A DNA stretch of 64,000 nucleotides from Amnibacterium sp. CER49 (GCF_029846255.1 NZ_JARVWQ010000001.1:248001-312000); one strand, 5' to 3'; shown: positions 1 to 8,156, counted from the first letter of the stretch. Numbers and translations: made by a program. The notes: a model not told the origin generated them from the letters alone.

Positions 1-417
1 GTACTCCTCGGCGCGGTAGAACTCGCCGAGCGGGGTCAGCTCGGTGACGATCCTCCCGTCCCAGATGTCGGCGGCGCGCTCGATCGCGGACTCGAACAGC
101 TCGCGCTGCTCGTCGTTCGCGTAGTACATGGCCGACCGGTACTGGGTGCCGACGTCGTGACCCTGGCGGTTCAGCTGGCGCGGGTCGTGCAGCGTGAAGA
201 AGACGTCGAGGATCACGTCGCGCGGGATCACGTCGGGGTCGAACGTGACGGCGACGGCCTCCGCGTGACCGGTCATGCCCGTGCAGACGGCCTCGTAGCT
301 CGGGTTCGCCATGCGGCCGCCGGTGTAGCCGGAGACGACGTCGCTGACGCCGTCGAGCGAGCGGTACACCGCGTCGAGGCACCAGAAGCAGCCACCGGCG
401 AGCACGAAGGTTTCCAT
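1..417 (-). CDS. msrA: Peptide-methionine (S)-S-oxide reductase MsrA (3' part outside window)
   Basis: Cytoplasmic repair enzyme that reduces methionine-S-sulfoxide in proteins. The visible 139 residues start METFVLAGGCFWCLDAVYRS, which contains the MsrA active-site signature GCFWC with its catalytic cysteine. Further family features follow: the SGYTGG segment, the GHAEAV segment, and the stretch ending in QYRSAMYYAN. The ATG at 417 is preceded by a good AGGAGAG ribosome site. The gene runs leftward and its C-terminus lies beyond base 1. Family assignment is secure; completeness cannot be judged. Confidence 0.95.
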   Translation of the reverse strand, partial: METFVLAGGCFWCLDAVYRSLDGVSDVVSGYTGGRMANPSYEAVCTGMTGHAEAVAVTFDPDVIPRDVILDVFFTLHDPRQLNRQGHDVGTQYRSAMYYANDEQRELFESAIERAADIWDGRIVTELTPLGEFYRAEEY

Positions 418-511
418 GTTCCCTCTCCTGAACTCGGCGCCTCCGGGCGCCGCAGTGGAGTGAACCACGGGCGCCGGAGCCGTGTTCCCCGGCCGCAGGG
501 AGGGAACAGCC

Positions 512-1816
512 ATGGGAGCGTCACAGCGGTCCCGTATCCTGCCCGCCATGTGGGAGGGGTTCACCGGCTGGCTGCAGTCGCCCGGAGGCTCGCGGGTGCT
601 CGACGGGGCGATCGTCCCGGCGATCGCGATCCTCGTCGCGGGCGTCGTCGCGGCACTCATCGCGCGCGCCGCCGTCCGGACGCTGCTGCGCCGGGCCGAC
701 GGCGAGGCCGCGACCACCGCCGTGGCCGCGCTCGTCGAGAGCGCGCGCATCGCGGCGGCGTGGGACGACGCCGAGCGCAGCGAGCGCAAGCGCTTCTCCC
801 GCCTCCGGGTGGAGGCCGATGTCCGCACGCGGCTGCTCCCCCGCACGGGCGCGACGCTCGCGGCGCAGTGGGCGTCGCTCCGCATCGACGCGCTGCAGCG
901 CGCAGCGATCGGCGGTCCGGTGGCGCCCGTCGAGGTCGACGAGGTGCGCGAGCGCCTGCTCGCCTGGCTCGAGAAGCCCGGCCGGGCGAAGCGGTTGTTC
1001 GGTCCGGACGTCGAGCGGATGTCCACCGCGCCGGTCCCCCGCAAGGAACGCCCTGCGGAGCCGCCGAAGGCGGAGCGGTCGAAGAAGCCCGCTGCGGCCG
1101 ACGGCGCCGTGCACCAGCCGAAGGCGGAGCCCGTCCTGCCGCAGCGCGCGCCGGAGACGGCGGTGGAGTCGGTGGCGGAGGCGCCTCCGAGCGACCCGGC
1201 CGCTCCGGCCGTGCCGCAGCCGCCGGACGAGCCGCTCGCCGAGCCCGCGGGCGCTCCTCCGGCTCCGCGCGTGGAGCCCGCGGTGGCGGTCGCCGTCGAG
1301 CGGACCACGGATGAGCCGCCGTCGACGCAGCCGGTCACCGTGCAGCGGCACCGGCTCGAGGCGCGCGACATCGCAGCCGCGGTGCGGCTCGACCGGGCGC
1401 GCCAGTCCCAGTCGCAGGAGGTCGAGCAGCCGATCGCCCCGGTGGAGCCGTCCGCCGCTCCTCACCCGGAGCGTGCGGTCGCCGAGCAGCGGAAGCAGCA
1501 GGAGCCTCCCGCCGACGCGCCTGAGGCCGCGCCGAGAACGCCGGTCCTGCCGCGCAGCGAGTTCCTCGAGACCGCCATGGCCGCGGCGAGCGCCACGAGC
1601 GCCGTGCCGCTGCAGGAGGCGAAGCCACCGAGGCTCCAGCCGCCTGCGGAGAAGCCGGACTGGCTCGACGAGTACGACGACGACGCCGACATCACGCAGC
1701 AGTCGATGAACCTGAAGACCCCGCCGCCGGTCGCGGCGAGCTCGGTGCACGACCGCACGAAGAGCGGCGAGGGCATCGTGCCGCTCGACGACAAGGCCGG
1801 GAGCAGCCGCCGGTAG
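512..1816 (+). CDS. Membrane-anchored protein of unknown function with long Pro/Glu/Ala-rich tail
   Basis: 434 residues. I chose the ATG at 512 because AGGGAGG lies about 8 bases upstream; an in-frame GTG at 482 has no such site and an ATG at 549 is also possible. Residues about 25-50 form one hydrophobic segment (AIVPAIAILVAGVVAALIA) followed by arginines, so a single-pass anchor with a cytoplasmic C-terminus is likely. A charged helical region follows to about residue 175. The remaining 250 residues are low-complexity and rich in Pro, Glu and Ala, probably disordered. I recognise no catalytic domain. It ends 14 bases before the tRNA gene. Confidence 0.7.
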   Translation: MGASQRSRILPAMWEGFTGWLQSPGGSRVLDGAIVPAIAILVAGVVAALIARAAVRTLLRRADGEAATTAVAALVESARIAAAWDDAERSERKRFSRLRVEADVRTRLLPRTGATLAAQWASLRIDALQRAAIGGPVAPVEVDEVRERLLAWLEKPGRAKRLFGPDVERMSTAPVPRKERPAEPPKAERSKKPAAADGAVHQPKAEPVLPQRAPETAVESVAEAPPSDPAAPAVPQPPDEPLAEPAGAPPAPRVEPAVAVAVERTTDEPPSTQPVTVQRHRLEARDIAAAVRLDRARQSQSQEVEQPIAPVEPSAAPHPERAVAEQRKQQEPPADAPEAAPRTPVLPRSEFLETAMAAASATSAVPLQEAKPPRLQPPAEKPDWLDEYDDDADITQQSMNLKTPPPVAASSVHDRTKSGEGIVPLDDKAGSSRR

Positions 1817-1830
1817 GCTCCTGCGTCGTT

Positions 1831-1905
<75 letters not shown>

Positions 1906-1926
1906 GAATCCCTGGTCAGGTCCCAA

Positions 1927-3090
1927 CTAAGGTTCCGGCGCAGGAGTCGACCCCGAGGAAACCCCGAACATTCGACCGAGGTGATCGGCTGCGGATGCGC
2001 TTCCGACGTTGCGGCTCATGTAGACGTCCTGCGTCAAGGACGGCTTCGAGTGTCCGAGGTACTCCGCGATCGCGCGGGCGCTCAAGCCGGCGACGTCGAG
2101 TGCTGTCGCCGTCGTCTTCCGCAGCGAGTGGCTCGTGTAGGACGAGTAGCCGAGGCGATCCCGGTTCCGCCGCCAGACGGACTCGGCGTCGATCGGGTCG
2201 CGAAGCGTTCCCGACAGGCTCGGGAACACGACCGTCGCGATCCGATCGCGGCGCTCGAGGAGCGCCACTGCTTGCACAGGGACGGAGATCGTCCGAGTCG
2301 ACGCAGCGGTCTTCCCGTGCTGCTGATGCAGCAGCCCCTTCCCAGGGACCCGAACCACTGTCGCGTCGAACGTGACCTTCGCGGCTGCGAGATCGACGCG
2401 CTCCCACGTGAGGGCTAGGGCCTCCCCAATGCGGCACCCGCTCATCACCATGAACGCGAGCAGGTCGCCGACGTCCGCACGTCGCAGTTCTGGGTCGTCC
2501 ATGACCGTCCGAATGAAGGTCGGCACAGTGTCCAGCTGGAGCGCGGTCGAAGCACGTGACGTACCTCGGCGGATGGCTGCGACTTGAGCCACGGGATTCG
2601 TCCGCAGGGCGTCAGCCCGCACTGCCATGCCGAGGATGCCGGACAGCACGGAGCGCGTCGTTTTCGCCGTCCCGGGCCCGTGGTCCTTTGTCACCGCCGT
2701 GAAGAACGCTTGCAACCGTCCTGGCGTCGCTTCCGCCAAACGCAGATCTCCGATGCGGGGCACGATCACCCGGCGGACGACGCGTTCGTACTCAGCGAGT
2801 GATCCCGCTGCCAAGCCGGCGTCGCCCTTCGCGACGACGAACTGCTCGGCCGCTACCGAGAGCGGGGTGCTCGGCTTGAGGTCGCCGTCGGTCGGACTCG
2901 CCATATCGACGAGCGCTTCCATGAGCGCGTTGGCCGCCTTGGCTCCCGTCCTTCCTGCGCGGAACCGCTCGACCTGCCTCCGCGTGCCGTCCGGGAATCG
3001 GTACAGCGTCCTCGCGCGCCAGACGCCGGGCTCGACCTCGCGAAGGTTCACGGTGCCATGCGTGCTGATCGGCATTCTCGGGCGCCCCAT
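1927..3090 (-). CDS. int: Tyrosine-type site-specific integrase
   Basis: 387-residue recombinase expected to insert and excise the island at tRNA-Arg. The N-terminus (about 1-70) resembles the AP2-like arm-binding domain (GVWRARTLYRFPDGTRRQ), then a SAM-like core-binding domain (about 75-170), then the catalytic domain. Catalytic residues visible: Arg220 (SGCRIGEA), His321 and Arg324 (HSLRK), His347 (YLGHS) and nucleophile Tyr357 (DVYMSR). I start at the ATG at 3090, which has GAGAGG 8 bases upstream; the longer reading to 3264 adds an arginine-rich stretch without family similarity. It points toward the tRNA gene and its stop lies 21 bases past attL. Confidence 0.93.
   Translation of the reverse strand: MGRPRMPISTHGTVNLREVEPGVWRARTLYRFPDGTRRQVERFRAGRTGAKAANALMEALVDMASPTDGDLKPSTPLSVAAEQFVVAKGDAGLAAGSLAEYERVVRRVIVPRIGDLRLAEATPGRLQAFFTAVTKDHGPGTAKTTRSVLSGILGMAVRADALRTNPVAQVAAIRRGTSRASTALQLDTVPTFIRTVMDDPELRRADVGDLLAFMVMSGCRIGEALALTWERVDLAAAKVTFDATVVRVPGKGLLHQQHGKTAASTRTISVPVQAVALLERRDRIATVVFPSLSGTLRDPIDAESVWRRNRDRLGYSSYTSHSLRKTTATALDVAGLSARAIAEYLGHSKPSLTQDVYMSRNVGSASAADHLGRMFGVSSGSTPAPEP
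1961..1972 (+). repeat. Candidate integrase arm site ACCCCGAACATT (copy 1)
   Basis: The 12-mer ACCCCGAACATT occurs here, inside the integrase C-terminal codons 55 bp inside attL, and again at 7782-7793, about 100 bp inside attR. A partial copy (ACCCCGAAC) lies at 7771-7779. Short direct repeats near both att sites are typical arm-type integrase sites; the role is inferred. Confidence 0.45.
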
Positions 3091-3305
3091 CAACCGGCCT
3101 CTCTGCCGACCGCAACCCCGCTCGGCAGCGCGATTCTGCGTCGGAGCTCGGACACGCCCTGACACGGCTTCTCGGACCGCTGCCCCCAGGGCAGCCAGCA
3201 AGACCACAGCCAAACCGGATCGAGCAAACCGACCGGCTCGAGCGACCGCCCATTCCTGCCGCAACCTGAGCGACCCTGCCCATTCTCACTCGCGCCTGAC
3301 CCGCT

Positions 3306-3450
3306 CGAATTCACGCCCGTTCTCATTCGCCTTCTCCTCTTGCTCTCCCGCGCTCCGCTCATTTCATCTATCCCCTTTCCCACGCCTCCCCGCTCCCTTG
3401 CTGCCACATTCCCGCCCTCACTGCAACTCCTCTTTTTCTTGCCCTGTCCT
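3306..3450. other. Pyrimidine-rich tract upstream of the hairpin
   Basis: Within the 808-bp gene-free interval 3091-3898, the + strand here is very largely C and T, with runs such as CTTCTCCTCTTGCTCTCCC and TCCTCTTTTTCTTGCCC. The composition differs from the genes around it and ends inside the left arm of the large inverted repeat. Polypurine/polypyrimidine asymmetry can mark triplex-forming DNA, a transfer or replication signal, or an untranslated RNA; nothing chooses among these. Confidence 0.5.
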
Positions 3451-3558
3451 GGCCTGCCACCTGTACTCCCGAACCACCCACAGGCAACTGCTTTTCAAGT
3501 TGTGTGTGGGTGGTTCGGGAGCCGCGCCAGCGGAGGTGGCAGGCCAGGACAGGGCAAG
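3438..3558. ncRNA. Large nested perfect inverted repeat (possible structured RNA or oriT-like site)
   Basis: The outer arms 3438-3462 and 3534-3558 are perfectly complementary over 25 bp. The inner arms 3466-3482 and 3505-3521 are perfect over 17 bp. An apical CAACT/AGTTG hairpin (3485-3502) and a side hairpin CCGC-GCCA-GCGG (3522-3533) complete one long branched stem. It lies about 340 bp before the ATPase-nuclease start, and no convincing reading frame crosses it. I see the structure directly; whether it works as RNA (which strand is unknown) or as DNA is inference. It is far longer than a normal terminator. Confidence 0.55.
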
Positions 3559-3570
3559 ACGCCCGAAACG

Positions 3571-3611
3571 CCTCGCTCGACCCCTCGCACTCGACGAGGG
3601 GGTCGGCGAGG
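3571..3611. repeat. Second stem-loop next to the nested inverted repeat
   Basis: CCTCGC (3571-3576) pairs with GCGAGG (3606-3611), and GACCCCTCG (3579-3587) pairs with CGAGGGGGTC (3595-3604) with one bulged G. It sits 12 bp from the big inverted repeat and could be part of the same element. From 3612 to 3898 I see no gene; a short leftward frame there encodes one hydrophobic stretch but is not convincing. Confidence 0.45.
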
Positions 3612-3898
3612 GGTCCGACGACGCCCACGAGCAGACCAGCTGTCACGATCGTGACGAGAACCCACCTCCACCGGTCCTCAGCGGCGCGCGTGCACGGCCG
3701 TCTCAGAGCTCCGACGGTGAGGTTCGGGACGAGGAACACCACTCGAGCCGATGCAAGCCGATCTCCTCAGATGCCTACTTGCGAGAAGCGCTCACGAGCG
3801 CGCGCACGCGGAGCACCCGTCTGCGGCGTGACGCACTTGCAGGCGCCCGTCGCGGTGAGTACGAGGGCGATCACCCGACAAAGCGAGAGGATCGTTCC

Positions 3899-5647
3899 AT
3901 GACGGCTGCGCAGTCCTCCCTCACGCCCGTGACCGTGTCGCGGGCTGAAGTCTTTGGGCTGCGACCAGGAGATTCCAACGAGCCAGTCCTCACGATCGAC
4001 GACTGGTCACCTCCAGTGCAGTTCTTCATCGGTCGGAACGGCAGTGGCAAGTCGCGCACCGCGCGCGCGATCCGGAGCCAGCTAAACGGGCGCCTGCTGT
4101 CCACGGATCGCCTCACGGGCCTCATGAGCTTCGTGAACTACGGCTGGGGGTCAGTGCCGACCGCATTCAAAGGAGTACCGCTCGGCGACGAAGAGCGGCA
4201 GCAGATGCAACAGATGCAACAAACGGGTACGGCGGGCGGCGAAGCATCTGACGAGCTTTACGCGCTGCGTGAGCAGCCCGAGGTGTGGTTGCGTGTGGCG
4301 GCTTTCGTTCGACGTACGCTTGGACGGGTCCTTGACCTCCGAGAGAGCGCTGGCTTCCTCGATCCCTACGTTCGCATTGACGATGTCGAGTACTCGCTCC
4401 TCCGAGACGAGGGCCACGGACTCCGCGAACTAGTAGTGCTGCTGACTGCTATCTACCGAGCCGACACGCGTCTGCTCGTTATCGACGAGCCGGAACTCCA
4501 TCTGCATCCAGCGATGGCGCGCATGTGGCTCACTGAGTTGAACCGCGAGTGTGCGAGGACCGGCAAGCGGGCGATCATCGTCACCCATGAACCGAGCTTC
4601 ATACGCCCTCGGTCATTCGACGACCTGAAAGCAATCTGGCTCTTCGCTCCGGGACGTCTACCGATGCGCGTTAGTGAGGGTGTGCTTGACGTGCAGGAGA
4701 TTTCTGTAACAGCCTCGGTCCTGCAGAATCCGCAACTCGTGGCACAACTCGCCTTTGCGCCGAGACCGGTCTTGCTCGAGGGATCAACAGACGTCGCGGC
4801 ATTCACGACTGCGCTGACCCGTCTGGTTGAACCGGCGGTGGTTGCTCAGACAGAGCTGATCGATTGTGGCGGAAGCGGCTCGGTTGGAGTGTGGCTAGAG
4901 ATCTGCACCAAGCTCGGGGTCGATGTAAAGGCAATCGCCGACCTTGATGCACTTTTTGATAATGGCGTACAGCGGGCCGTGAATCAGCTGCCAGCGCTGG
5001 AGCGAGACCTCGTGGCGGCTTTCGCCTCCGAACCAGGACAACTGCAGCACGTGCTGCAACCCGTGACCCGAGAAGCGAATCGCGCAGGGATTCCGTCAGA
5101 TCCGGCAAGCCGCGCGGATTGGTTGAGGCAGCAAAGCGATCCCGAGTCTGCCGTCGTACTTCGACGCGACCGCATCATCGACATCCTTCGACTGCACGGT
5201 CTCTGGTTGCACATGGGCAATCTTGAGCAGGTTCTGAACATCTCCACAAAAGGGGTAGTGCAAGCTACGGCGGCAGCCGCTCAACCGTCTGGTATCGACG
5301 AGGCCGCCCTCTGGGCTGCATACGAGTTGGATCTGCATGGGGATGTTGAGGTGCTGCTGAACGTTGCTGTGGAGCGCGTCGCGCACGCGATCATGCTCGC
5401 GGAGCGCGCAGGACCCGCAACCGAATTCCGGACTCCTGTCGGCGGAAGCGCGGTCGCCGACGCGCGCCTGGTTCGAGTCGAACCGATCGAACCCGGGCGA
5501 CACCGAATTACGGTCCTCACACCGGAACCTTTCGTCGGCTACTGGTTGGAGTTCACTCGCGCTACGCCTTCAACAGAACTTCAGCTGCGGCCTCCCACCG
5601 CGTCGGCGGCATCGGAACCGTCGCAGCACAAGAGCATCGACAACTGA
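3899..5647 (+). CDS. OLD-like ABC-ATPase with C-terminal TOPRIM nuclease
   Basis: 582 residues. Walker A is GRNGSGKS (45-52); a signature-like region is EGHGLREL (171-178); Walker B is LLVIDEPELHLHP (192-204); the switch His230 is in IVTHEP. A TOPRIM-like domain follows: VLLEGSTD (Glu294), DCGGSG (322-327), and the acidic pair Asp348/Asp350 in IADLD. This is the layout of overcoming-lysogenization-defect (OLD) ATPase-nucleases, a family that includes phage-defence effectors such as Gabija GajA; a fused PARIS-like AAA/TOPRIM protein is the main alternative. No UvrD-like helicase partner is nearby. The ATG at 3899 has GAGAGG upstream; the open frame to 2627 runs antisense through the integrase and is not used. 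Confidence 0.82.
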   Translation: MTAAQSSLTPVTVSRAEVFGLRPGDSNEPVLTIDDWSPPVQFFIGRNGSGKSRTARAIRSQLNGRLLSTDRLTGLMSFVNYGWGSVPTAFKGVPLGDEERQQMQQMQQTGTAGGEASDELYALREQPEVWLRVAAFVRRTLGRVLDLRESAGFLDPYVRIDDVEYSLLRDEGHGLRELVVLLTAIYRADTRLLVIDEPELHLHPAMARMWLTELNRECARTGKRAIIVTHEPSFIRPRSFDDLKAIWLFAPGRLPMRVSEGVLDVQEISVTASVLQNPQLVAQLAFAPRPVLLEGSTDVAAFTTALTRLVEPAVVAQTELIDCGGSGSVGVWLEICTKLGVDVKAIADLDALFDNGVQRAVNQLPALERDLVAAFASEPGQLQHVLQPVTREANRAGIPSDPASRADWLRQQSDPESAVVLRRDRIIDILRLHGLWLHMGNLEQVLNISTKGVVQATAAAAQPSGIDEAALWAAYELDLHGDVEVLLNVAVERVAHAIMLAERAGPATEFRTPVGGSAVADARLVRVEPIEPGRHRITVLTPEPFVGYWLEFTRATPSTELQLRPPTASAASEPSQHKSIDN

Positions 5648-5764
5648 CCCATCTCGAAGCCTCCTCGTGAGACCTTGGCGCTGCGCACGGGTCAGTGCCG
5701 CAAGAAAGTCTGGACCGCGACGATACAGCCCATAGCGCTCTCGGATGCGAATCGATTAAATTGC

Positions 5765-5778
5765 ACTTGACCTCAAGT
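5765..5778. terminator. Short palindrome between convergent island genes
   Basis: ACTTGACCTCAAGT has 6-bp arms and a 2-bp loop in an AT-rich spot directly beyond the stop of the leftward DUF4062 gene and 118 bp past the ATPase stop. A weak bidirectional terminator is plausible from the position. Confidence 0.3.
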
Positions 5779-6899
5779 TAACGCCCGCTCTTCTGAAATT
5801 CCGAAAACAAAGCCCGAGCTAAGCCTGCGGCGACCTCATCAGCTCCGCGATCCAGCACCGCTCGACTGATTCGTTCATCAGGTTCGACTCGACTTGGCTC
5901 CGCACTCATACGCATTTGGCCCGAGTTTCGCGAGACGCCGGTGACAGTTCCGGCGGACACCATGGAACCTCGAGTCAGCCCGATTCCTATTGCAACTTCG
6001 GCAGCGCCCGTGATATCAACCTGCCCGGCTAGCCTAAGCGCCGCGGCCGTCCGCATTGCAAGGTCTTGCGGATCCAAAATTGTTCCCATTTGGTCCCCCG
6101 GCAGATTGAACGTGATGGCGACAGCCCCATCCTGATAAACACTGATGGATGCGAGCGATCCGGGCTTTAGTCCATCCCAGCGACCGCGCTCCGTAGGAGG
6201 GGGCACCGTCAGGACCGCAACGGTCGCGGAGGGGGTGAGTTCGAGCGCCTCCGTTGAACTAACCAACCCCGAAGCACGCACTCGTTGTGGCAGTCCAGCG
6301 GATAATTGCTCAATCAGCCGCCGCGACAGAGCCGGAACCCCTATGGGCACAACGTGTACCTCGAGACGAGGTCGATCACTGCTTACGTTGAAGCCGGAGC
6401 GTGGGTTTTCATTCAGCCAATGAATCTCGATCGGATCAGTAAGAGATTGAAAGGAAAGCGCACTTGGCGCATTCTCTAGTTCTCTGATCACTCCGGCGAC
6501 TTCCGATTGCAGAGCCGCAGCATCGTCGAACGTGGCATAAAACCTGCCCGCGCCATAGTCACCTAACTGCTGCACAAAGTTAGTTTGCTCGGCATCGAGC
6601 TCGACGCCCGCTTTGCGAAATACGTACCTTGGCATGCCTCGACGCGTAGCGTCTACCCACTCATCGTGAGTCGCGGACTGGCCAGTCTCTGGGAATACAT
6701 AGCCGTAATACGGGCCCAATAACAACAAGTACGCGTCACACGTCTCGAGGGCGTCGAGACACGCCTGCCTGCTGGGCACGGACTGCGCAGTGAAGTCCTC
6801 GAACCGCACTGGCTCGTGGCCAAGGGCACGGATGAGGCCCGGAATCGCGTCCCGCTCAACCTCGAGGCCACGTCGAACGCTGCTGATGAAAATGCGCAT
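5778..6899 (-). CDS. DUF4062 (TIR-like clan) protein with unassigned C-terminal domain
   Basis: 373 residues starting MRIFISSVRRGLEVERDAIP. Residues 1 to about 95 match the DUF4062 pattern: a short hydrophobic strand ending in SSV, the Glu-Arg pair, the segment RALGHEPVRFEDF, the Cys at CLDAL, and YLLLLGPYYGYV. DUF4062 has been grouped with the TIR/SIR2-like fold in comparative studies of bacterial conflict systems and usually heads multi-domain sensor or effector proteins. From about residue 150 to the end I recognise no family; it looks globular. I use the ATG at 6899, where the domain begins; no strong ribosome site is seen. It is convergent with the ATPase-nuclease and divergent from the next gene. 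Confidence 0.72.
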   Translation of the reverse strand: MRIFISSVRRGLEVERDAIPGLIRALGHEPVRFEDFTAQSVPSRQACLDALETCDAYLLLLGPYYGYVFPETGQSATHDEWVDATRRGMPRYVFRKAGVELDAEQTNFVQQLGDYGAGRFYATFDDAAALQSEVAGVIRELENAPSALSFQSLTDPIEIHWLNENPRSGFNVSSDRPRLEVHVVPIGVPALSRRLIEQLSAGLPQRVRASGLVSSTEALELTPSATVAVLTVPPPTERGRWDGLKPGSLASISVYQDGAVAITFNLPGDQMGTILDPQDLAMRTAAALRLAGQVDITGAAEVAIGIGLTRGSMVSAGTVTGVSRNSGQMRMSAEPSRVEPDERISRAVLDRGADEVAAGLARALFSEFQKSGR

Positions 6900-7080
6900 T
6901 CTTATTGTTACCAGGCTGCTACGACAGTCGCTCAAGGTGCGATCACAGCCTCGTCCGCCACGGCATGCGGTAGCGACCAACCGCACCGTCGCGTCAGACT
7001 TTACCGCTCGGAGCCTCTCACTAATCTGCCTGCGAGATGTCACTCTGCGGGCGCGATCCGCACTGTCCGACCCACGCTCA

Positions 7081-7599
7081 ATGATGTGGCTTGTGACCGA
7101 CGCCGAAGACGACAGCCCGTTCCAGCAGATCTACGACTGGCTAGTCCTATCGGACGCACAGTGGACAAACCCGTTCCACGGAGGGAACGAGATAGCCCGC
7201 AAATGGGCTGGGACAGCGGTCGAGCGGCTCGCCACGATGGCCAGCGGCCAGGAAATCCAGTTCGCCGTCGGCGGCTTCACAACCGACGGCTTCGACACGA
7301 CCGCCTCGGCGACCGTCTTCACCAAGCACATGCGGCTCGAGCTTGCGCCGACCACGCTTCGGGGCGGGACTGCCTGGCAACCGAGCAAGGTCGTCGCGTC
7401 ACCCCGGGCGGCCTTGTACGAAGCCACGCTCCTCGAGTCGAACGGTCCCGCTGAAAAGCCCTGGAGCATGGTCCTCGAGCTGCGCTACAAGGACCGGAAT
7501 GAACCGGTGCGAATTGAGAGCGGTACCTCGGTACACGGTAACGCTGCGCCGGTGTTCGCCTTCCTCCCATCGTTGCTGGCTGATGTAGGTCGCCGCTAG
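7081..7599 (+). CDS. Unknown island protein
   Basis: 172 residues from MMWLVTDAEDDSPFQQIYDW. The open frame continues upstream, antisense to the DUF4062 gene, so the start is uncertain: 7081, 7084 and GTG 7093 are possible and none has a good ribosome site. Alternating hydrophobic and polar residues in the second half (SMVLELRYKDRNEPVRI, PVFAFLPSLLADV) suggest a small beta-rich globular protein. I do not recognise it. It is divergent from the DUF4062 gene with 181 bp between, so the two could share a control region. Confidence 0.5.
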   Translation: MMWLVTDAEDDSPFQQIYDWLVLSDAQWTNPFHGGNEIARKWAGTAVERLATMASGQEIQFAVGGFTTDGFDTTASATVFTKHMRLELAPTTLRGGTAWQPSKVVASPRAALYEATLLESNGPAEKPWSMVLELRYKDRNEPVRIESGTSVHGNAAPVFAFLPSLLADVGRR

Positions 7600-7893
7600 C
7601 GCTCCGGCGCAGGGTTCTGACGCGGAGCGGTGAGCGAGGAGGTCCATCCAAACTCGTCTTCACTCGCAAGGCGTCTCGCTCGCCTGCTGCCGAGACGCGT
7701 CGAGTGGTCGCCCGACTTGTTCACCCCGACTCTCGACGGCCCGCTTCGCAGAACAAATTGCAGGTGCTCAACCCCGAACTTACCCCGAACATTGGAGACG
7801 TATTCTGGTGATTGAGCGAAGTCATGGTGATAGAAAATACCCGGTCAGGGCTCATATGGTGATTCCCGAGCACTGAGCGAAACCTGCAAATCT
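7600..7893. other. Right arm of island: attachment-site repeats, no gene
   Basis: No gene seen. Near the right end are ACCCCGAACATT at 7782-7793 (also at 1961), three copies of TGGTGAT at 7806-7812, 7825-7831 and 7857-7863, and two of GAGCGAA at 7814-7820 and 7875-7881. This cluster beside attR is what one expects of binding sites for the integrase and an accessory directionality protein. No excisionase gene is apparent in the island. Confidence 0.45.
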
Positions 7894-7933
7894 TAATCCG
7901 TAGGTTGCAGGTTCGAGTCCTGCTCGGGGCGCA
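7894..7933 (+). repeat. attR: second copy of the 40-bp tRNA-Arg 3' repeat
   Basis: Identical to 1866-1905. Only the 3' half of the tRNA is present here; the upstream 5' half is missing, so this copy is not a functional tRNA gene. It marks the right junction of the island. Confidence 0.92.
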
Positions 7934-8156
7934 CGTTCTGCCTGATGAGGGGTCGCTTCGGGCACCTCCTCGTCCACCCGGGGAGGACAGCTCCCCACGC
8001 ATTGCCCACGCAATGAGCCGACGACCGACTCGAGGTCGTTCTCGACCGGGTTCTCGCGCTCGCCGCTGGGGCTCGCTCCGACGCTCGATGTCGATCCATG
8101 GACCGCGTCCTGCCACTCGGGCCGGATCGGCGACGCGAGCGGGCTACCGTCGAAGG

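Larger units (their letters stand above)
1906..7933. mobile_element. 6-kb integrative island in tRNA-Arg with candidate defence genes
   Basis: The segment is bounded by the 40-bp att repeats, has a tyrosine integrase at the tRNA-proximal end, and is visibly poorer in GC than its surroundings, especially around 4000-7000. Cargo is an OLD-like ATPase-nuclease, a DUF4062 protein and an unknown protein, plus a structured non-coding block. No replication, relaxase or capsid gene is present, so it is an integrative element that cannot transfer itself unless helped. I infer a defence function from the cargo families; that part is not proven by sequence. Confidence 0.85.

Noticed and set aside
521-1750. 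Long antisense frame over the membrane-anchored protein
   Set aside because: Arg/Leu-rich shadow of a high-GC gene; no ribosome site or domain.
3368-3742. Leftward open frame with one hydrophobic stretch (VLVTIVTAGLLVGVVGPLAD)
   Set aside because: Its second half is just the two arms of the inverted repeat translated, and no ribosome site or family match supports it.
2627-3898. Long N-terminal extension of the ATPase-nuclease frame, antisense to the integrase
   Set aside because: The stretch is Arg/Ser/Pro-rich, crosses the inverted repeat, and the ATG at 3899 has its own ribosome site and begins the recognisable domain.
4198-4227. Short tandem repeat (CAGATGCAA) in the ATPase gene
   Set aside because: Two copies coding for a QMQQMQQ linker in a predicted loop; too small to count as a functional repeat.
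7894-7933. Second tRNA-Arg gene
   Set aside because: Only the 3' half is present; it is the att duplicate.
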